In this document: piece after piece, positions 27,077 through 36,523 of the stretch
Position numbering within the stretch: the stretch's first letter is position 1
Layout of the letters: the number at the start of each line of letters is the position of its first letter
Origin: Prolixibacteraceae bacterium
GTDB taxonomy: Bacteria; Bacteroidota; Bacteroidia; Bacteroidales; Prolixibacteraceae
Direction: 5' to 3'
DNA length: 64,000 bases
Assembly (NCBI GenBank): GCA_019856515.1
Contig: CP082230.1
Span: 1,550,001-1,614,000 of the forward strand
Position numbers and translations under genes: made by a program
Notes under the pieces: generated by a model
Seen by the model: the letters and a program-made list of their open reading frames with translations, nothing else
What the model was told of the DNA's origin: nothing
Databases searched by the model: none

Positions 27077-28435
27077 TTAAAATTCTATGGTAAAGATGGA
27101 AAGATCTCCTTGGACCAACGATAATTCTAAAAGTGCTTGCCAAGCATTGATATAGACACTATTTTTCTGCATCTCAACATTCAACAAATCATATTGAGAT
27201 GCAATCAACTCCGTGTAGTCAGATAACCCATTTTCGTATTGTAGAAGCGTGGTATTATATGCTTTAAGATAAGCCTCATATTCAATTGGAAAACCTTTAG
27301 CTATAACTATCGACTTTCTATATTTCGATCTAGCAACTCGATCTCTAAGTTGTAAATTATTCAATAAAAGCTCTTTTTCTTGTAACTCTTGTTCAAGAGC
27401 AAAACTTTCGTAAGAAATTCGATTTTTCTTCTTTAAGAAATCGGACAGGGAGAGAGATAGCTGTAATCCAACCCCATAATTGGTGTAAGAAAGTTGGAAA
27501 CCATGAGAAGGATCAACGGTTCCATCATACATAAATCCGGAGCCCCTACTACCAAACATGCTCCATAGTTCAATATCAGGAGTCCATGATTTTTTTGCTA
27601 TTTTTACTTGCTGAGAATGATATAGTATTGATTTATCCGAAGCGATTATACTAGGAGAATTAATGATGTCACTTTTTATATTTCTGCTATTGGGCAAGCT
27701 CTTCACAAAGAATTTCTCTGGTTCTATTGAATCAACTTTACTTCCCAAAAAGGATACTAACCTTGTATAATTAGAATCAACAATTTTTGATATTTCCATT
27801 GCTTCTCTCTTCGCTTTAGCAAGCTCTCCTTGAAACTTAAACCGATCCACCTCTGAAACTAAACCTTCATCATAAAGCCTAATCGATTTCTTTAAAAGAA
27901 ATTCATTTCGTTCTACATTATTTCTCATCACATCAAGCTGTTTTTCGGCTCTTATTAACTCCAAATAGTAGAATGCGACGCTACCTTGAATTTGTATCTG
28001 TTTGTCAAGCAGCTCATACTCCTTCATCTCAACAAGATTATTTGCTCCTTTTACCATTGCATTTCTTTTTCCAAAAGTGTAAGGAGACCACTTCATGTAG
28101 ATTCCAGCAGAAGAACCTATCGATCCATCATATGATGGATCTTGAACAGGAGGACCACTGATACCTATAGAAGTAGATGAATTATTCATACCTGTCACAT
28201 TATTTGCTGTGGCATAATTAACATCGTATGATACATCAACATCAGGCAGAAAATTATCCTTCTTCATATCAAGAGAACTTCTAGCCATATTCAATTCGGC
28301 TTGTTTAGCAAGAATTTCAGGATAGTTATTCTCGGTATATTTCATTAACGAAACTAGACCTTCCTGAGAATATGCAGAGGTCATTTTCAAACACAATGAA
28401 CAGAACAGCAACCCTTTTTTTATCATTTGACTCAT
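27077..28435 (-). CDS. TolC-family outer-membrane efflux channel
   Basis: 452 residues. The N-terminal hydrophobic segment (KKGLLFCSLCLKMTSAYSQ) acts as a signal peptide. Two long helical repeats each contain the TolC pattern of alternating coiled-coil helices and strands, for example YPEILAKQAELNMARSSLDM and LELSLVQGD near the C terminus. It is the first gene of the tripartite efflux operon, four bases ahead of the pump gene, and provides the outer-membrane exit duct. Confidence 0.92.
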   Translation of the reverse strand: MSQMIKKGLLFCSLCLKMTSAYSQEGLVSLMKYTENNYPEILAKQAELNMARSSLDMKKDNFLPDVDVSYDVNYATANNVTGMNNSSTSIGISGPPVQDPSYDGSIGSSAGIYMKWSPYTFGKRNAMVKGANNLVEMKEYELLDKQIQIQGSVAFYYLELIRAEKQLDVMRNNVERNEFLLKKSIRLYDEGLVSEVDRFKFQGELAKAKREAMEISKIVDSNYTRLVSFLGSKVDSIEPEKFFVKSLPNSRNIKSDIINSPSIIASDKSILYHSQQVKIAKKSWTPDIELWSMFGSRGSGFMYDGTVDPSHGFQLSYTNYGVGLQLSLSLSDFLKKKNRISYESFALEQELQEKELLLNNLQLRDRVARSKYRKSIVIAKGFPIEYEAYLKAYNTTLLQYENGLSDYTELIASQYDLLNVEMQKNSVYINAWQALLELSLVQGDLSIFTIEF

Positions 28436-28763
28436 CTGAACTATATTTTGTAATTAGTTTAATTGTCGCTTAGAAGACATATCGTCATCTACTTTAACTA
28501 CTTACAAACATACCCTTCGACAACCACAACCTATGGCACAAATGAAACAATAATGGACATTAACATCTTTTAAACCCACCCAAGCCAAAAACACTGAAAC
28601 ACAGTAAAATACAAAATACAATCCTATTATTCCCATACAAATACACAAATAATTTTCATGGTATAATTGAATCATTTTTGGGGTAAATGAATTAATTTTC
28701 AGAAAAATAAAAGAGCCATTAATCTTTAAGATCAATCGCTCTTTTCAAATATTTCACTAGTTT
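28436..28763. other. Intergenic region between sulfatase gene and efflux operon
   Basis: 328 bp. It holds the efflux operon promoter (minus strand, upstream of 28435) and the sulfatase terminator. A 77-residue Cys-rich frame at 28502-28735 overlaps that terminator and has no recognisable features, so I do not call it. Confidence 0.5.
28709..28745 (-). terminator. Terminator after the sulfatase gene
   Basis: AAAAGAGC pairs with GCTCTTTT, and the stem continues inward through an ATT-ATCTT / AAGAT-AAT helix with one mismatch and one G-T pair. T-run on the minus-strand side. Confidence 0.7.
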
Positions 28764-30413
28764 CTATAGATAATCGATAATTCCAACCTCCTCTTTATAC
28801 TCTTTCCATTTAATCAATAAATCTTTAACAATATCAGGATGAGATCTAGAAATATCAATTGTTTCACTCGGATCGTCTTTCAAATTATATAACCTCCAAA
28901 TATCATCTCCGTAATGCATTGCACTCCCAATATTTGTCAACTTATAATCTCCACACCTAATATATCTAGTCCCAAATATTTCATGAGCAACAATATAACC
29001 TTTTGCATGAGGACAATCTCTTTCTCCTTCAAAATACTGTTTTAATGAAACACCTCTATCTGCAATTATTGTGTTCCCTTCATACTCTTTGGGAGACTTA
29101 ACTCCTGCGAGATCTAATATAGTAGGTTTCACATCCATACTTGTTATCAGCTCTCTCTTTATCCTTCCTTGTCCTTCTACTTTGGGACCCATAATTATAA
29201 ATGGTGTATTCACACCTCCTTCTCCGCTAGTCGTTTTTACATAATGCTTGGGCATATTAGTAGCTTGTGCAAAGCCATATTCAATTGAAGCAAAAGAACC
29301 TATCTTACCCATATTATTATACGACAGATTAAACCCATCCAAATATGCCATATCATCAACTAATTTTGAGTAGAAATCATGCGATTTTGGATTAGACCCA
29401 TTGTCTGAAACAAATATAATATATGTATTCTCCAGCTCTTTACTCTTCTCTAGAAAGGAGATTACTCGGCCTATTTGGTCATCCATATATTCAATCATAC
29501 TTGCATATAGTTCCATCGATCGAGAAAGGTATTTTTGTCTATCTAAAGGTAAATCATTCCATCTCTCATAATTACGATGCTCATCTGGCACTTTTGAATT
29601 AGAGGAAGCAACTCCCGAATTAACTGCTCCTCTTAATCGTTGTTGAGCTAAGACATCATAACCTTCATCGTACACACCTTTATATCTATTCAACCACGCA
29701 TCAGGCACTTGTACAGGATCATGAGGAGCAGTATAAGCGAGATATGCAAAGAATGGTTTACCTGACCCACTATTCTCCCTCAAATATGACAGCATCTTAT
29801 CCGTATAATTTTTTGATGAATAGAACCCTTTAGGTAACGAGTCCAATAACATATCATCTTCCACATATGGTAATGGATCATCCCTTCTCATTAACCCTCT
29901 TCGATCACTAAAATGAGAGCCACCACCTTTTAAAAGACTAAATGAATGATCAAAACCTCTATCAACCGGCCAATGACCTTTATCATCTCCTAGATGCCAT
30001 TTCCCTGACATCATTGTTTCGTATCCATTCAATTGTAGTATTTCAGGAATTGTCGTAATATCCTCACTCAATACACCAGCATATTCAGGTGCCCCATTTT
30101 GCTTATCATACGTATAGACCTCTTCCATAGTTCCCATACCTGCTTCATGATTATCACATCCAGATAGCAGCATACTTCTTGATGGAGCACAGAGTGCGGA
30201 AGTATGAAAATTGGTATTTATAACTCCCACAGCTGCCAATTTATCTATATTGGGAGTTCGTATTTCACTACCAAAGCAACCAAGATCTGAATACCCCATA
30301 TCATCAACTACGATTACTAGAAAATTTGGTCTATTATTTTTCCGTTTTGCAAAAACACCTAATGTCGACAATATCAATAATAAAACAGATAGCCTTATTT
30401 TATATCCCTTCAT
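28764..30413 (-). CDS. Secreted type I (formylglycine) sulfatase
   Basis: 549 residues. A signal peptide (LSVLLLILSTLGVFAK) is followed by the alkaline-phosphatase-like sulfatase fold. PNFLVIVVDDMGYSDLGCFG supplies the paired metal-binding aspartates, and CAPSR (Cys75) is the C-x-P-S-R motif in which Cys matures to formylglycine. GKWHLGD and VSDNGSNPKSHDF supply further catalytic and metal residues. It hydrolyses sulfate esters, probably on a polysaccharide or small sulfated glycan. An AraC regulator lies directly upstream on the same strand. An anaerobic sulfatase-maturating enzyme is not in the window. Confidence 0.94.
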   Translation of the reverse strand: MKGYKIRLSVLLLILSTLGVFAKRKNNRPNFLVIVVDDMGYSDLGCFGSEIRTPNIDKLAAVGVINTNFHTSALCAPSRSMLLSGCDNHEAGMGTMEEVYTYDKQNGAPEYAGVLSEDITTIPEILQLNGYETMMSGKWHLGDDKGHWPVDRGFDHSFSLLKGGGSHFSDRRGLMRRDDPLPYVEDDMLLDSLPKGFYSSKNYTDKMLSYLRENSGSGKPFFAYLAYTAPHDPVQVPDAWLNRYKGVYDEGYDVLAQQRLRGAVNSGVASSNSKVPDEHRNYERWNDLPLDRQKYLSRSMELYASMIEYMDDQIGRVISFLEKSKELENTYIIFVSDNGSNPKSHDFYSKLVDDMAYLDGFNLSYNNMGKIGSFASIEYGFAQATNMPKHYVKTTSGEGGVNTPFIIMGPKVEGQGRIKRELITSMDVKPTILDLAGVKSPKEYEGNTIIADRGVSLKQYFEGERDCPHAKGYIVAHEIFGTRYIRCGDYKLTNIGSAMHYGDDIWRLYNLKDDPSETIDISRSHPDIVKDLLIKWKEYKEEVGIIDYL

Positions 30414-30501
30414 AATTTCTCATTTAAAAATTCTGGGTACAAAATTAAAGCAGTTGTCAGACGAAAACTTGAACAAAAAAATAGATTACTTGAATAAAAA
30501 G

Positions 30502-31479
30502 TTACAATTTCTCGATATAATCTCTAGGAGACACACCATATTTCTTCTTAAACTCTCTAGAAAAATGTGGTAGGTCTGAAAAACCGCAACGATAAGCAAT
30601 ATCCTGCAAAGAATAGTCACTAGACAGCAACATAGACCTTGCGTATTGTAGTCTATAGTCTTGATAATACTTCATTGGGCTTCGTCCAAAATATGCTTTA
30701 AAATGCTTCTTTAATGACATTGGAGACATCCTATACTTTGATGCTAAATGGTCTAGGGACCATCGACTCTGAGAGAGGTCACAAATATCATTTTGGATCT
30801 CTAACATTCGATCCAATAAATTACCTGAAGGATCATATACACGAGAACGTAAGTTCGTCTTCGACCGTCTAACGATATACTCTAATGATATAAAGAAAAT
30901 TGAACGCAATAATGAATCAGAGATCCATGGTTGAAGTTCTGTTGTATAAGACTTCCGATTTGATAGAATCGATCTTAATGATGGTAGATCCAGTAGATTA
31001 TCCACATACAAAAGCTTAAGATCGTCCAATACAGACAATACGCCATATAACGAAAGATTTTTAACAGCCTCATACTTAATTAAGAATGTAATATGTGACA
31101 CTTTTTGTGTTTTACTAACATCGACTATATAACCATACTGACTATGCATTATGGTAAGGCTCTTTTGAGAGTGAAGTTTCAAAACTGCACTATCGTCATT
31201 CCCTATTTCAATATTCTGATGATAAAGTGTCAATACATACTGAACATCATAGGACTTACCAAACTCAATCATCACTTTTTGTTGGGAGCTATGTTGATCA
31301 ATATCAAACACAATTGCTTCAATCCCAAAATCAAGAGAATAAAACGAGATGATGCCATCTGCCAATTCAAGAACTGAATCGGTTATTCTCTTTGCTTGAA
31401 AAAGATTACACAAGATGTCTTTGTGTGATTCAAGAGAGTTAATCGTATATCGCTTCATCCAACTAAACTTTACATTCAT
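30502..31479 (-). CDS. AraC-family transcriptional regulator
   Basis: 325 residues. The C-terminal ~100 residues carry the two helix-turn-helix motifs of AraC/XylS proteins: LDHLASKYRMSPMSLKKHFKAYFGRSPMKYY and YSLQDIAYRCGFSDLPHFSREFKKKYGVSPRDY. The N-terminal ~200 residues form an effector/dimerisation region I cannot assign. It is 88 bp upstream of the sulfatase gene on the same strand, so local control of sulfatase expression is likely, but the effector is unknown. Confidence 0.92.
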   Translation of the reverse strand: MNVKFSWMKRYTINSLESHKDILCNLFQAKRITDSVLELADGIISFYSLDFGIEAIVFDIDQHSSQQKVMIEFGKSYDVQYVLTLYHQNIEIGNDDSAVLKLHSQKSLTIMHSQYGYIVDVSKTQKVSHITFLIKYEAVKNLSLYGVLSVLDDLKLLYVDNLLDLPSLRSILSNRKSYTTELQPWISDSLLRSIFFISLEYIVRRSKTNLRSRVYDPSGNLLDRMLEIQNDICDLSQSRWSLDHLASKYRMSPMSLKKHFKAYFGRSPMKYYQDYRLQYARSMLLSSDYSLQDIAYRCGFSDLPHFSREFKKKYGVSPRDYIEKL

Positions 31480-31768
31480 TAAGTATAACCATCAAAATTA
31501 TATTACAGTTTAAAATACACAACAATTATTCCACAAGTTTTTATCAAAAGAACCACTTAGTTTTTTACATGTTTTCACACCTTCATTTTACCAGAAGCCA
31601 AACCGAAGACCGATTTACTCATTTGGTCTATTTTCGAACAAAAAGTATCATTTGTTTACTATATATTATCATTTTCACATTTAATGTAAGAATTAACACA
31701 TCCTCACCTATCTTTTTTCTTAGCTTCGCAAGTAATATATTCACTTAATTAAATACTCATAAGCAATA

Positions 31769-32827
31769 ATGAAATCGTTAAAAATTGGGAACCTTGAGAT
31801 CCCTGTACCTATTATCCAAGGAGGAATGGGAGTTGGGATATCTTTATCTGGACTAGCATCAGCAGTAGCAAATGAAGGTGGTGTTGGTGTAATTTCAGCA
31901 GCAGGCTTAGGCTTAATCCACAAAGAAAAGTCGTTAGACTACGTAAAAGCAAGTATTGAAGGCTTAAAAAAAGAGATCCGTACAGCCAAAGAGAAGACCA
32001 TCGGTGTAATTGGAGTCAATATTATGGCTGCACTAACCAACTTTGAAGACATGGTTAAAACAACCATTGCAGAAAAAGCAGATATTATTTTTGCTGGTGC
32101 TGGTTTACCTCTTGATCTTCCAAAATATTTAAAGCCTGATAGTATTACTAAATTAGTGCCAATTGTCTCTTCTGCTAAAGCAGCAAGAATCATAGCACAG
32201 AAATGGATTACAAACTACAATTATGTACCTGACGCTATCGTTGTTGAAGGACCTAAAGCAGGAGGACATCTTGGATTCAAAGCCAACCAGATTGAAGATA
32301 ATAATTTTTCTCTAGAAGAGATTATCCCCAATGTGGTAAAAGAAATCATGCCGCTACGATCTAAATACAATAAAGCTATTCCAGTTATTGCTGCTGGAGG
32401 TATTCATACGCAAGATGACATACAACGTATCATGGAGCTTGGCGCAGATGGAGTTCAACTCGGAAGTCGATTTGTAACGACATATGAATGTGATGCCGAT
32501 GATAAATTTAAGCAAGAGTATTTAAAAGCGGATGAATCAAATATTGAAATCATTCAGAGTCCAGTAGGTATGCCAGGGAGGGCCATTAAAAACTCGTTTA
32601 TTGACAAGGTAAAAGAAGGGTTGAAATCTCCAAAGAGCTGTCCTTTTCATTGTATTCGAACATGTAAAGTAGAGAAGAGTCCATATTGTATTATTTCCGC
32701 TTTATATAATGCATATAAAGGGAATCTAAAAAATGGTTACGCATTTGCCGGAAGCTATGCATATAAAGCCAAACAACTCATCTCTGTGAAAGACCTATTT
32801 AAAGAACTGACACAAAAAAGTAACTAG
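31769..32827 (+). CDS. FMN-dependent nitronate monooxygenase / FabK-like enoyl reductase
   Basis: 352 residues, TIM barrel. FMN-site motifs are IPIIQGGMGVGISLSGLASAVANEGGVG, VVEGPKAGGHLG, IPVIAAGGIHTQDDI and GADGVQLGSRFV. The GGH segment contains the catalytic His shared by nitronate monooxygenases and FabK. A Cys-rich C-terminal stretch (CPFHCIRTCKVEKSPYC) is common in one anaerobe-rich branch. Which activity applies, nitroalkane oxidation or enoyl-ACP reduction, cannot be decided from sequence. Stands alone between a minus-strand regulator and an insertion sequence. Confidence 0.88.
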   Translation: MKSLKIGNLEIPVPIIQGGMGVGISLSGLASAVANEGGVGVISAAGLGLIHKEKSLDYVKASIEGLKKEIRTAKEKTIGVIGVNIMAALTNFEDMVKTTIAEKADIIFAGAGLPLDLPKYLKPDSITKLVPIVSSAKAARIIAQKWITNYNYVPDAIVVEGPKAGGHLGFKANQIEDNNFSLEEIIPNVVKEIMPLRSKYNKAIPVIAAGGIHTQDDIQRIMELGADGVQLGSRFVTTYECDADDKFKQEYLKADESNIEIIQSPVGMPGRAIKNSFIDKVKEGLKSPKSCPFHCIRTCKVEKSPYCIISALYNAYKGNLKNGYAFAGSYAYKAKQLISVKDLFKELTQKSN

Positions 32828-32871
32828 TCACAAATAAGCATTACAGGTTATCCTGTGATAAAATAGTAATA

Positions 32872-32912
32872 AAAAAAGAAGTCTACAGGTTCTAACTTGT
32901 AGACTTCTTTTT
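32872..32912 (+). terminator. Terminator after the FMN enzyme gene
   Basis: 16-bp stem AAAAAAGAAGTCTACA and its complement around a 10-nt loop, ending in a T-run. Confidence 0.9.
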
Positions 32913-33042
32913 TATATCTCCATAATTTAATCAAAACAGAGAGAGTCTAATAGACAAATGTAACCAGATGCAATAAAGCTATCATGTCATTTGATGCTGC
33001 CATTGTCATGAACACAACAGCAAACGGACTCATGTAACATTA

Positions 33043-33049
33043 TTATAGG
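33043..33049. repeat. Left target-site duplication of the insertion sequence
   Basis: TTATAGG immediately outside the left inverted repeat; the identical 7-mer occurs at 34632-34638 immediately outside the right one. Confidence 0.85.
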
Positions 33050-34631
33050 CTGATGTTTCCCATGTAGGCTAATATCCTGATTTACAGCATAAAAAGAAGC
33101 ATGTTTATTTTGGTAATTCATTAATTATCAGTAAATTAATGTTGTTCCAATAACCAAATAAATCATGCTTCAGAATAAAAGTACAAAAGTTTTTTCAGAG
33201 ACACACAGTTTTTTTAGCTCAAGTGAAAAAGGAATTAATCGAATTATTAGCCTTTACAAGTTACTCAACTTAGGGCAATTGAAATTAGGAGTTAAGGAAT
33301 TACCTCAGTCTACTTACTTCAAAAGTGACATACTATTAGGCTTACTACTTTTCCCAATTTTCTCTATCCCTAATATTTATAGCTACAGTAAGCATTATCT
33401 ATCAGAGATGTTAGAAGCACAAAAGAATACATTCTATCGATTTAAAAATAACAGCCAGATAGATTGGCGTACTATTGTTTCATCATGTAATAATAAACTC
33501 TTTGGTCAAATAGCCAAGAACTCTCACTCTCATGACTGCAATCAAGCAGAAAGATGCTTAATTATTGACGATACTGATTTTGAAAAGTCTACCTACAAAA
33601 CCGAACACGTTAGTAAAATATGGTCGCATGTAACCCATCGTTATATGTTTGGATTTAAAGGATTATTTCTAGGTTTATGGGATGGTAAAAGCTATTTTAC
33701 ATTGGACTTCTCTCTACATAAAGAAAGAGGGAAGAATAAAAAGACTCCATTTGGACTCACTGCCAAACAACGTAAAAAACAGTTCTCAAAGAAACGATCA
33801 ACAAAGAGTAATGGGTTTAACCGAGAGAAAGAACTCGTTATTGATAAAATAACGATGGCAAAAGAGATGATGGTAAATGCTATTAAACAAGGAATTACAG
33901 TAGATTATATACTTATGGACAGTTGGTTCTTCTGTGACTCAATATTAAAAACTGTGATCTCTAATGGTATGCATCTTGTTGCAATGGCTAAGATGTCTAG
34001 TGCTAAATATTCTTTCAAAGAAAAAGAATATAGCACCAAAGAACTTGCTCTCTTACTTAAACAGCGAAAGAGAGTAAAATGGGTAAAGTCACTTAGTCTA
34101 TATTGTGCAGAAATCACAGTGAAATATAAAGGTACAGAAGTAAAACTATTCTTTTGCAAGAATAGTAAGCGAGGGAAATGGCATTTATTGGTATCCTCAA
34201 ATACAAAGCTGAGCATAGAGAAAGCTTATCAGATATATAGTATTAGATGGAGTATTGAGGTCTTTTTTAAGGAATCAAAGAACTATTTTGGTTTAGGAAA
34301 ATCTCAATCGAGTGATTTTGATGCTCAAATAGCAGATCTATCTGTAGCTATTATTGAGTTTAACGTTTTTAGTTTAGCAAAAAGGTTCGAGGCATATGAG
34401 ACGCTAGGTGGAATCTTTGCTCATGTAAAAGATCAAGGAATGGAACTTGTAATAATACAACGAATCTGGGGTTTTATCCTCGAATTGATGAGGACTCTCG
34501 CAGAAATCATCGATAGTAATTTTAATGAACTGATAATCAATATGCTTAAAAATAAACCCGAAAATAATAGATTCTTTAGACTCATTGAATCAATGGTTTA
34601 TGAACCTGAATAAAGACATGGGAAACATCAG
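33050..34631 (+). mobile_element. Intact IS4-superfamily insertion sequence (1582 bp)
   Basis: It is bounded by perfect 16-bp inverted repeats (CTGATGTTTCCCATGT at 33050-33065 and its complement at 34616-34631) and flanked by the 7-bp direct repeat TTATAGG. A single full-length transposase gene fills the element and its stop lies two bases before the right repeat. Perfect ends and perfect duplication suggest a recent insertion and a possibly active copy. The insertion lies between the FMN enzyme terminator and the terminator of the convergent discoidin gene, so it breaks no gene. Confidence 0.93.
33165..34613 (+). CDS. IS4-superfamily DDE transposase
   Basis: 482 residues. The DDE motifs are readable: LIIDDTDFEKS (first Asp around 135-138), YILMDSWFF (second Asp) and the Y-x2-R-W-S-I-E-V-F-F-K-E-S-K segment (catalytic Glu, here YSIRWSIEVFFKESKNYFG). 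The N terminus carries helices for end binding, and a basic KKTPFGLTAKQRKKQFSKKR linker precedes the second motif. The gene has no frameshift or internal stop. It catalyses excision and insertion of the surrounding element. It is unrelated in detail to the transposase remnant at 16018. Confidence 0.93.
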   Translation: MLQNKSTKVFSETHSFFSSSEKGINRIISLYKLLNLGQLKLGVKELPQSTYFKSDILLGLLLFPIFSIPNIYSYSKHYLSEMLEAQKNTFYRFKNNSQIDWRTIVSSCNNKLFGQIAKNSHSHDCNQAERCLIIDDTDFEKSTYKTEHVSKIWSHVTHRYMFGFKGLFLGLWDGKSYFTLDFSLHKERGKNKKTPFGLTAKQRKKQFSKKRSTKSNGFNREKELVIDKITMAKEMMVNAIKQGITVDYILMDSWFFCDSILKTVISNGMHLVAMAKMSSAKYSFKEKEYSTKELALLLKQRKRVKWVKSLSLYCAEITVKYKGTEVKLFFCKNSKRGKWHLLVSSNTKLSIEKAYQIYSIRWSIEVFFKESKNYFGLGKSQSSDFDAQIADLSVAIIEFNVFSLAKRFEAYETLGGIFAHVKDQGMELVIIQRIWGFILELMRTLAEIIDSNFNELIINMLKNKPENNRFFRLIESMVYEPE

Positions 34632-34638
34632 TTATAGG
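34632..34638. repeat. Right target-site duplication of the insertion sequence
   Basis: TTATAGG directly after the right inverted repeat, matching 33043-33049. Confidence 0.85.
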
Positions 34639-34645
34639 TAAATAA

Positions 34646-34676
34646 TATAATGGGAGTTTTCTCAACTCCCATTATA
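34646..34676 (-). terminator. Terminator after the discoidin-domain gene
   Basis: TATAATGGGAGTT and its complement around a 5-nt loop: a 13-bp perfect stem three bases after the stop of the minus-strand gene. It lies eight bases beyond the IS target duplication. Confidence 0.75.
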
Positions 34677-34678
34677 AT

Positions 34679-36202
34679 TTATCTATTGACGATTATTTTT
34701 TTCTTAGCAACCTTACCATTCTGTAATTTTATATTCAACAAGTAACTTCCTTCATCTAATGTTGAGATATCAATTTTAGAAGAGAGAATCTTTAATTGCT
34801 TTACTTTTCTACCAACTAAATCATAAACTTCAACGACCTTAATTTGTGAATCTTTTGACTCAATATTTAATACTCTTGAAGAAGGTATAGGAAAAACATT
34901 TATCTCATTACCATTGGTCATCTGCTCAGCAACACCAAGAGCATCTGTCTTCTCACCAAAAACACGATACTCATATGCATGTGTTGAGTTTCCTGCAATG
35001 TATCCAGTACTAAGAGAAGTAACATCTGTTGTTAAACGAATATATCTCGTAATACAACTTCCTTTTGTAAATTGAAAATTGGTTTTAAAACCACTATCAA
35101 AAACCTTCGATTCATAGAGTGTCTTCCAACTTGATTTATCCTGACTTACTTCAACATGCCATGAGTCATAGTTACTACCTTCAATAGAATTTATCGGAGT
35201 GCTCATATATATCTGTGAGATATCATAGTTTCCTTCTAAATCAATTGTATACTGTAATGCTCCACGCTGTTTCAGTGGTACAGGTGAATTAAAATTTCCA
35301 TCAATCAATCGGTCAAAATCAAGATCACCTGTTCTATCAATGACTGATTTACCTGTTGCAACATTCTCTTCATTATTCTTACCATATACAGCAAATCTGT
35401 CGATTGATCTAATATAATTATCTTTAACTGGAACAATTTTAAGATATCTACACTTAAATGGCGACAAAGCAATATTAAAACTTGAATGTTTATCTAAATC
35501 ATATGCTAACACTTGTTCTTGTACAACCCAATCCTGCATATCATCGCTTGAATAAATCGTCATTAACAGTTTTCCATTCATCTTGTAGATATTAGAACTA
35601 TATGTATGATATGTGATATAAAGACTAGTTATATCATATGCTCTTGATTTTAAATCAACGACAAGATAGGGGTCTGAATCAACACTATAGTTCCAATCAT
35701 AACGATAACTTTGTCTTCCTATTAATTTATCTAATTCGTCAATGGAAGTTGAACCTAACACAATATCCGCATCATTACTTATAGAGATATCACTTCTATC
35801 AACTACTCTTATTTTCTTTATCACCTCTTTTTCATCGTGACCAACAGTATAAAAGAAATGCAAGTCAGTTTCACCAACAACCTTCTTAGCAATAATTTTC
35901 AGTGTATGAGTCGAACCACTAGTTTCCACTACTGCTTCAGCTATAGACAAATCATCCACAACGACTCTTAAATTACGTACACTACTCTTAATCATCTCAG
36001 GAATATAGATTGAGATATATTTTGTAGGAACATAGGTATGCCTAATTTCAATAACATTTCCAGATAGAGCCAAATGAACTACTTCATTATTATTGGCAGC
36101 GATACTGTTTTTCATCCCTGTCACCATCACTAATAGACATAATAAAATTAAGGGAAAGTGAACCCTTAATCTATTCGTCATACATTGTAAAAATAAACTC
36201 AT
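34679..36202 (-). CDS. T9SS-secreted protein with two discoidin (F5/8 type C)-like domains
   Basis: 507 residues. A long signal peptide (LRVHFPLILLCLLVMVTGMKNSIAA) suggests either M1 or M8 as start. Residues ~150-275 and ~285-415 look like carbohydrate-binding discoidin domains (for example DPYLVVDLKSRAYDITSLYITYH and GALQYTIDLEGNYDISQIYM, each with a Y-IRL/YLKI strand). The C-terminal ~75 residues (NVFPIPSSRVLNIE, VEVYDLVGRKVKQL, LLNIKLQNGKVAKKKIIV) are a typical T9SS type A sorting domain. Probably a surface or extracellular glycan-binding protein; no catalytic domain is visible. Confidence 0.85.
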   Translation of the reverse strand: MSLFLQCMTNRLRVHFPLILLCLLVMVTGMKNSIAANNNEVVHLALSGNVIEIRHTYVPTKYISIYIPEMIKSSVRNLRVVVDDLSIAEAVVETSGSTHTLKIIAKKVVGETDLHFFYTVGHDEKEVIKKIRVVDRSDISISNDADIVLGSTSIDELDKLIGRQSYRYDWNYSVDSDPYLVVDLKSRAYDITSLYITYHTYSSNIYKMNGKLLMTIYSSDDMQDWVVQEQVLAYDLDKHSSFNIALSPFKCRYLKIVPVKDNYIRSIDRFAVYGKNNEENVATGKSVIDRTGDLDFDRLIDGNFNSPVPLKQRGALQYTIDLEGNYDISQIYMSTPINSIEGSNYDSWHVEVSQDKSSWKTLYESKVFDSGFKTNFQFTKGSCITRYIRLTTDVTSLSTGYIAGNSTHAYEYRVFGEKTDALGVAEQMTNGNEINVFPIPSSRVLNIESKDSQIKVVEVYDLVGRKVKQLKILSSKIDISTLDEGSYLLNIKLQNGKVAKKKIIVNR

Positions 36203-36523
36203 AAGTTCTAATTTTTAATTAGCTAATTCATTTCATATTAACAAAACATAATTTTACAAATATTCTACATCTTAACAATATTTACGATGTTAATAAATTA
36301 ACAATTACACCAGTATATAAACAATATTACGCAGACACAATAATCATTCTCCACAACATAAAAAAGCAGTAATTGCTTTGAGCGATTACTGCTTTATCTA
36401 TTAGGGAACACTTAATTAACCTGACGGCAGTATTTCGATATTTACAACTAAGCAAACAACTCATTATCAACAATATATACTTCTGATATTATCGATCAAT
36501 CGACATCGGGTTAATAGTATGAT
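36203..36523. other. Intergenic region between discoidin gene and nspC
   Basis: 321 bp, AT-rich. It holds the nspC terminator (36363-36395) and presumably the promoter of the discoidin gene; nothing else is apparent. Confidence 0.5.
36363..36395 (-). terminator. Terminator downstream of nspC
   Basis: AAAGCAGTAAT and its complement with an 11-nt loop. On the minus strand it ends in six T. It lies about 130 nt after the nspC stop. Confidence 0.8.

Noticed and set aside
28502..28735. 77-residue Cys-rich minus-strand frame
   Set aside because: It overlaps the sulfatase terminator and shows no recognisable domain; probably accidental.
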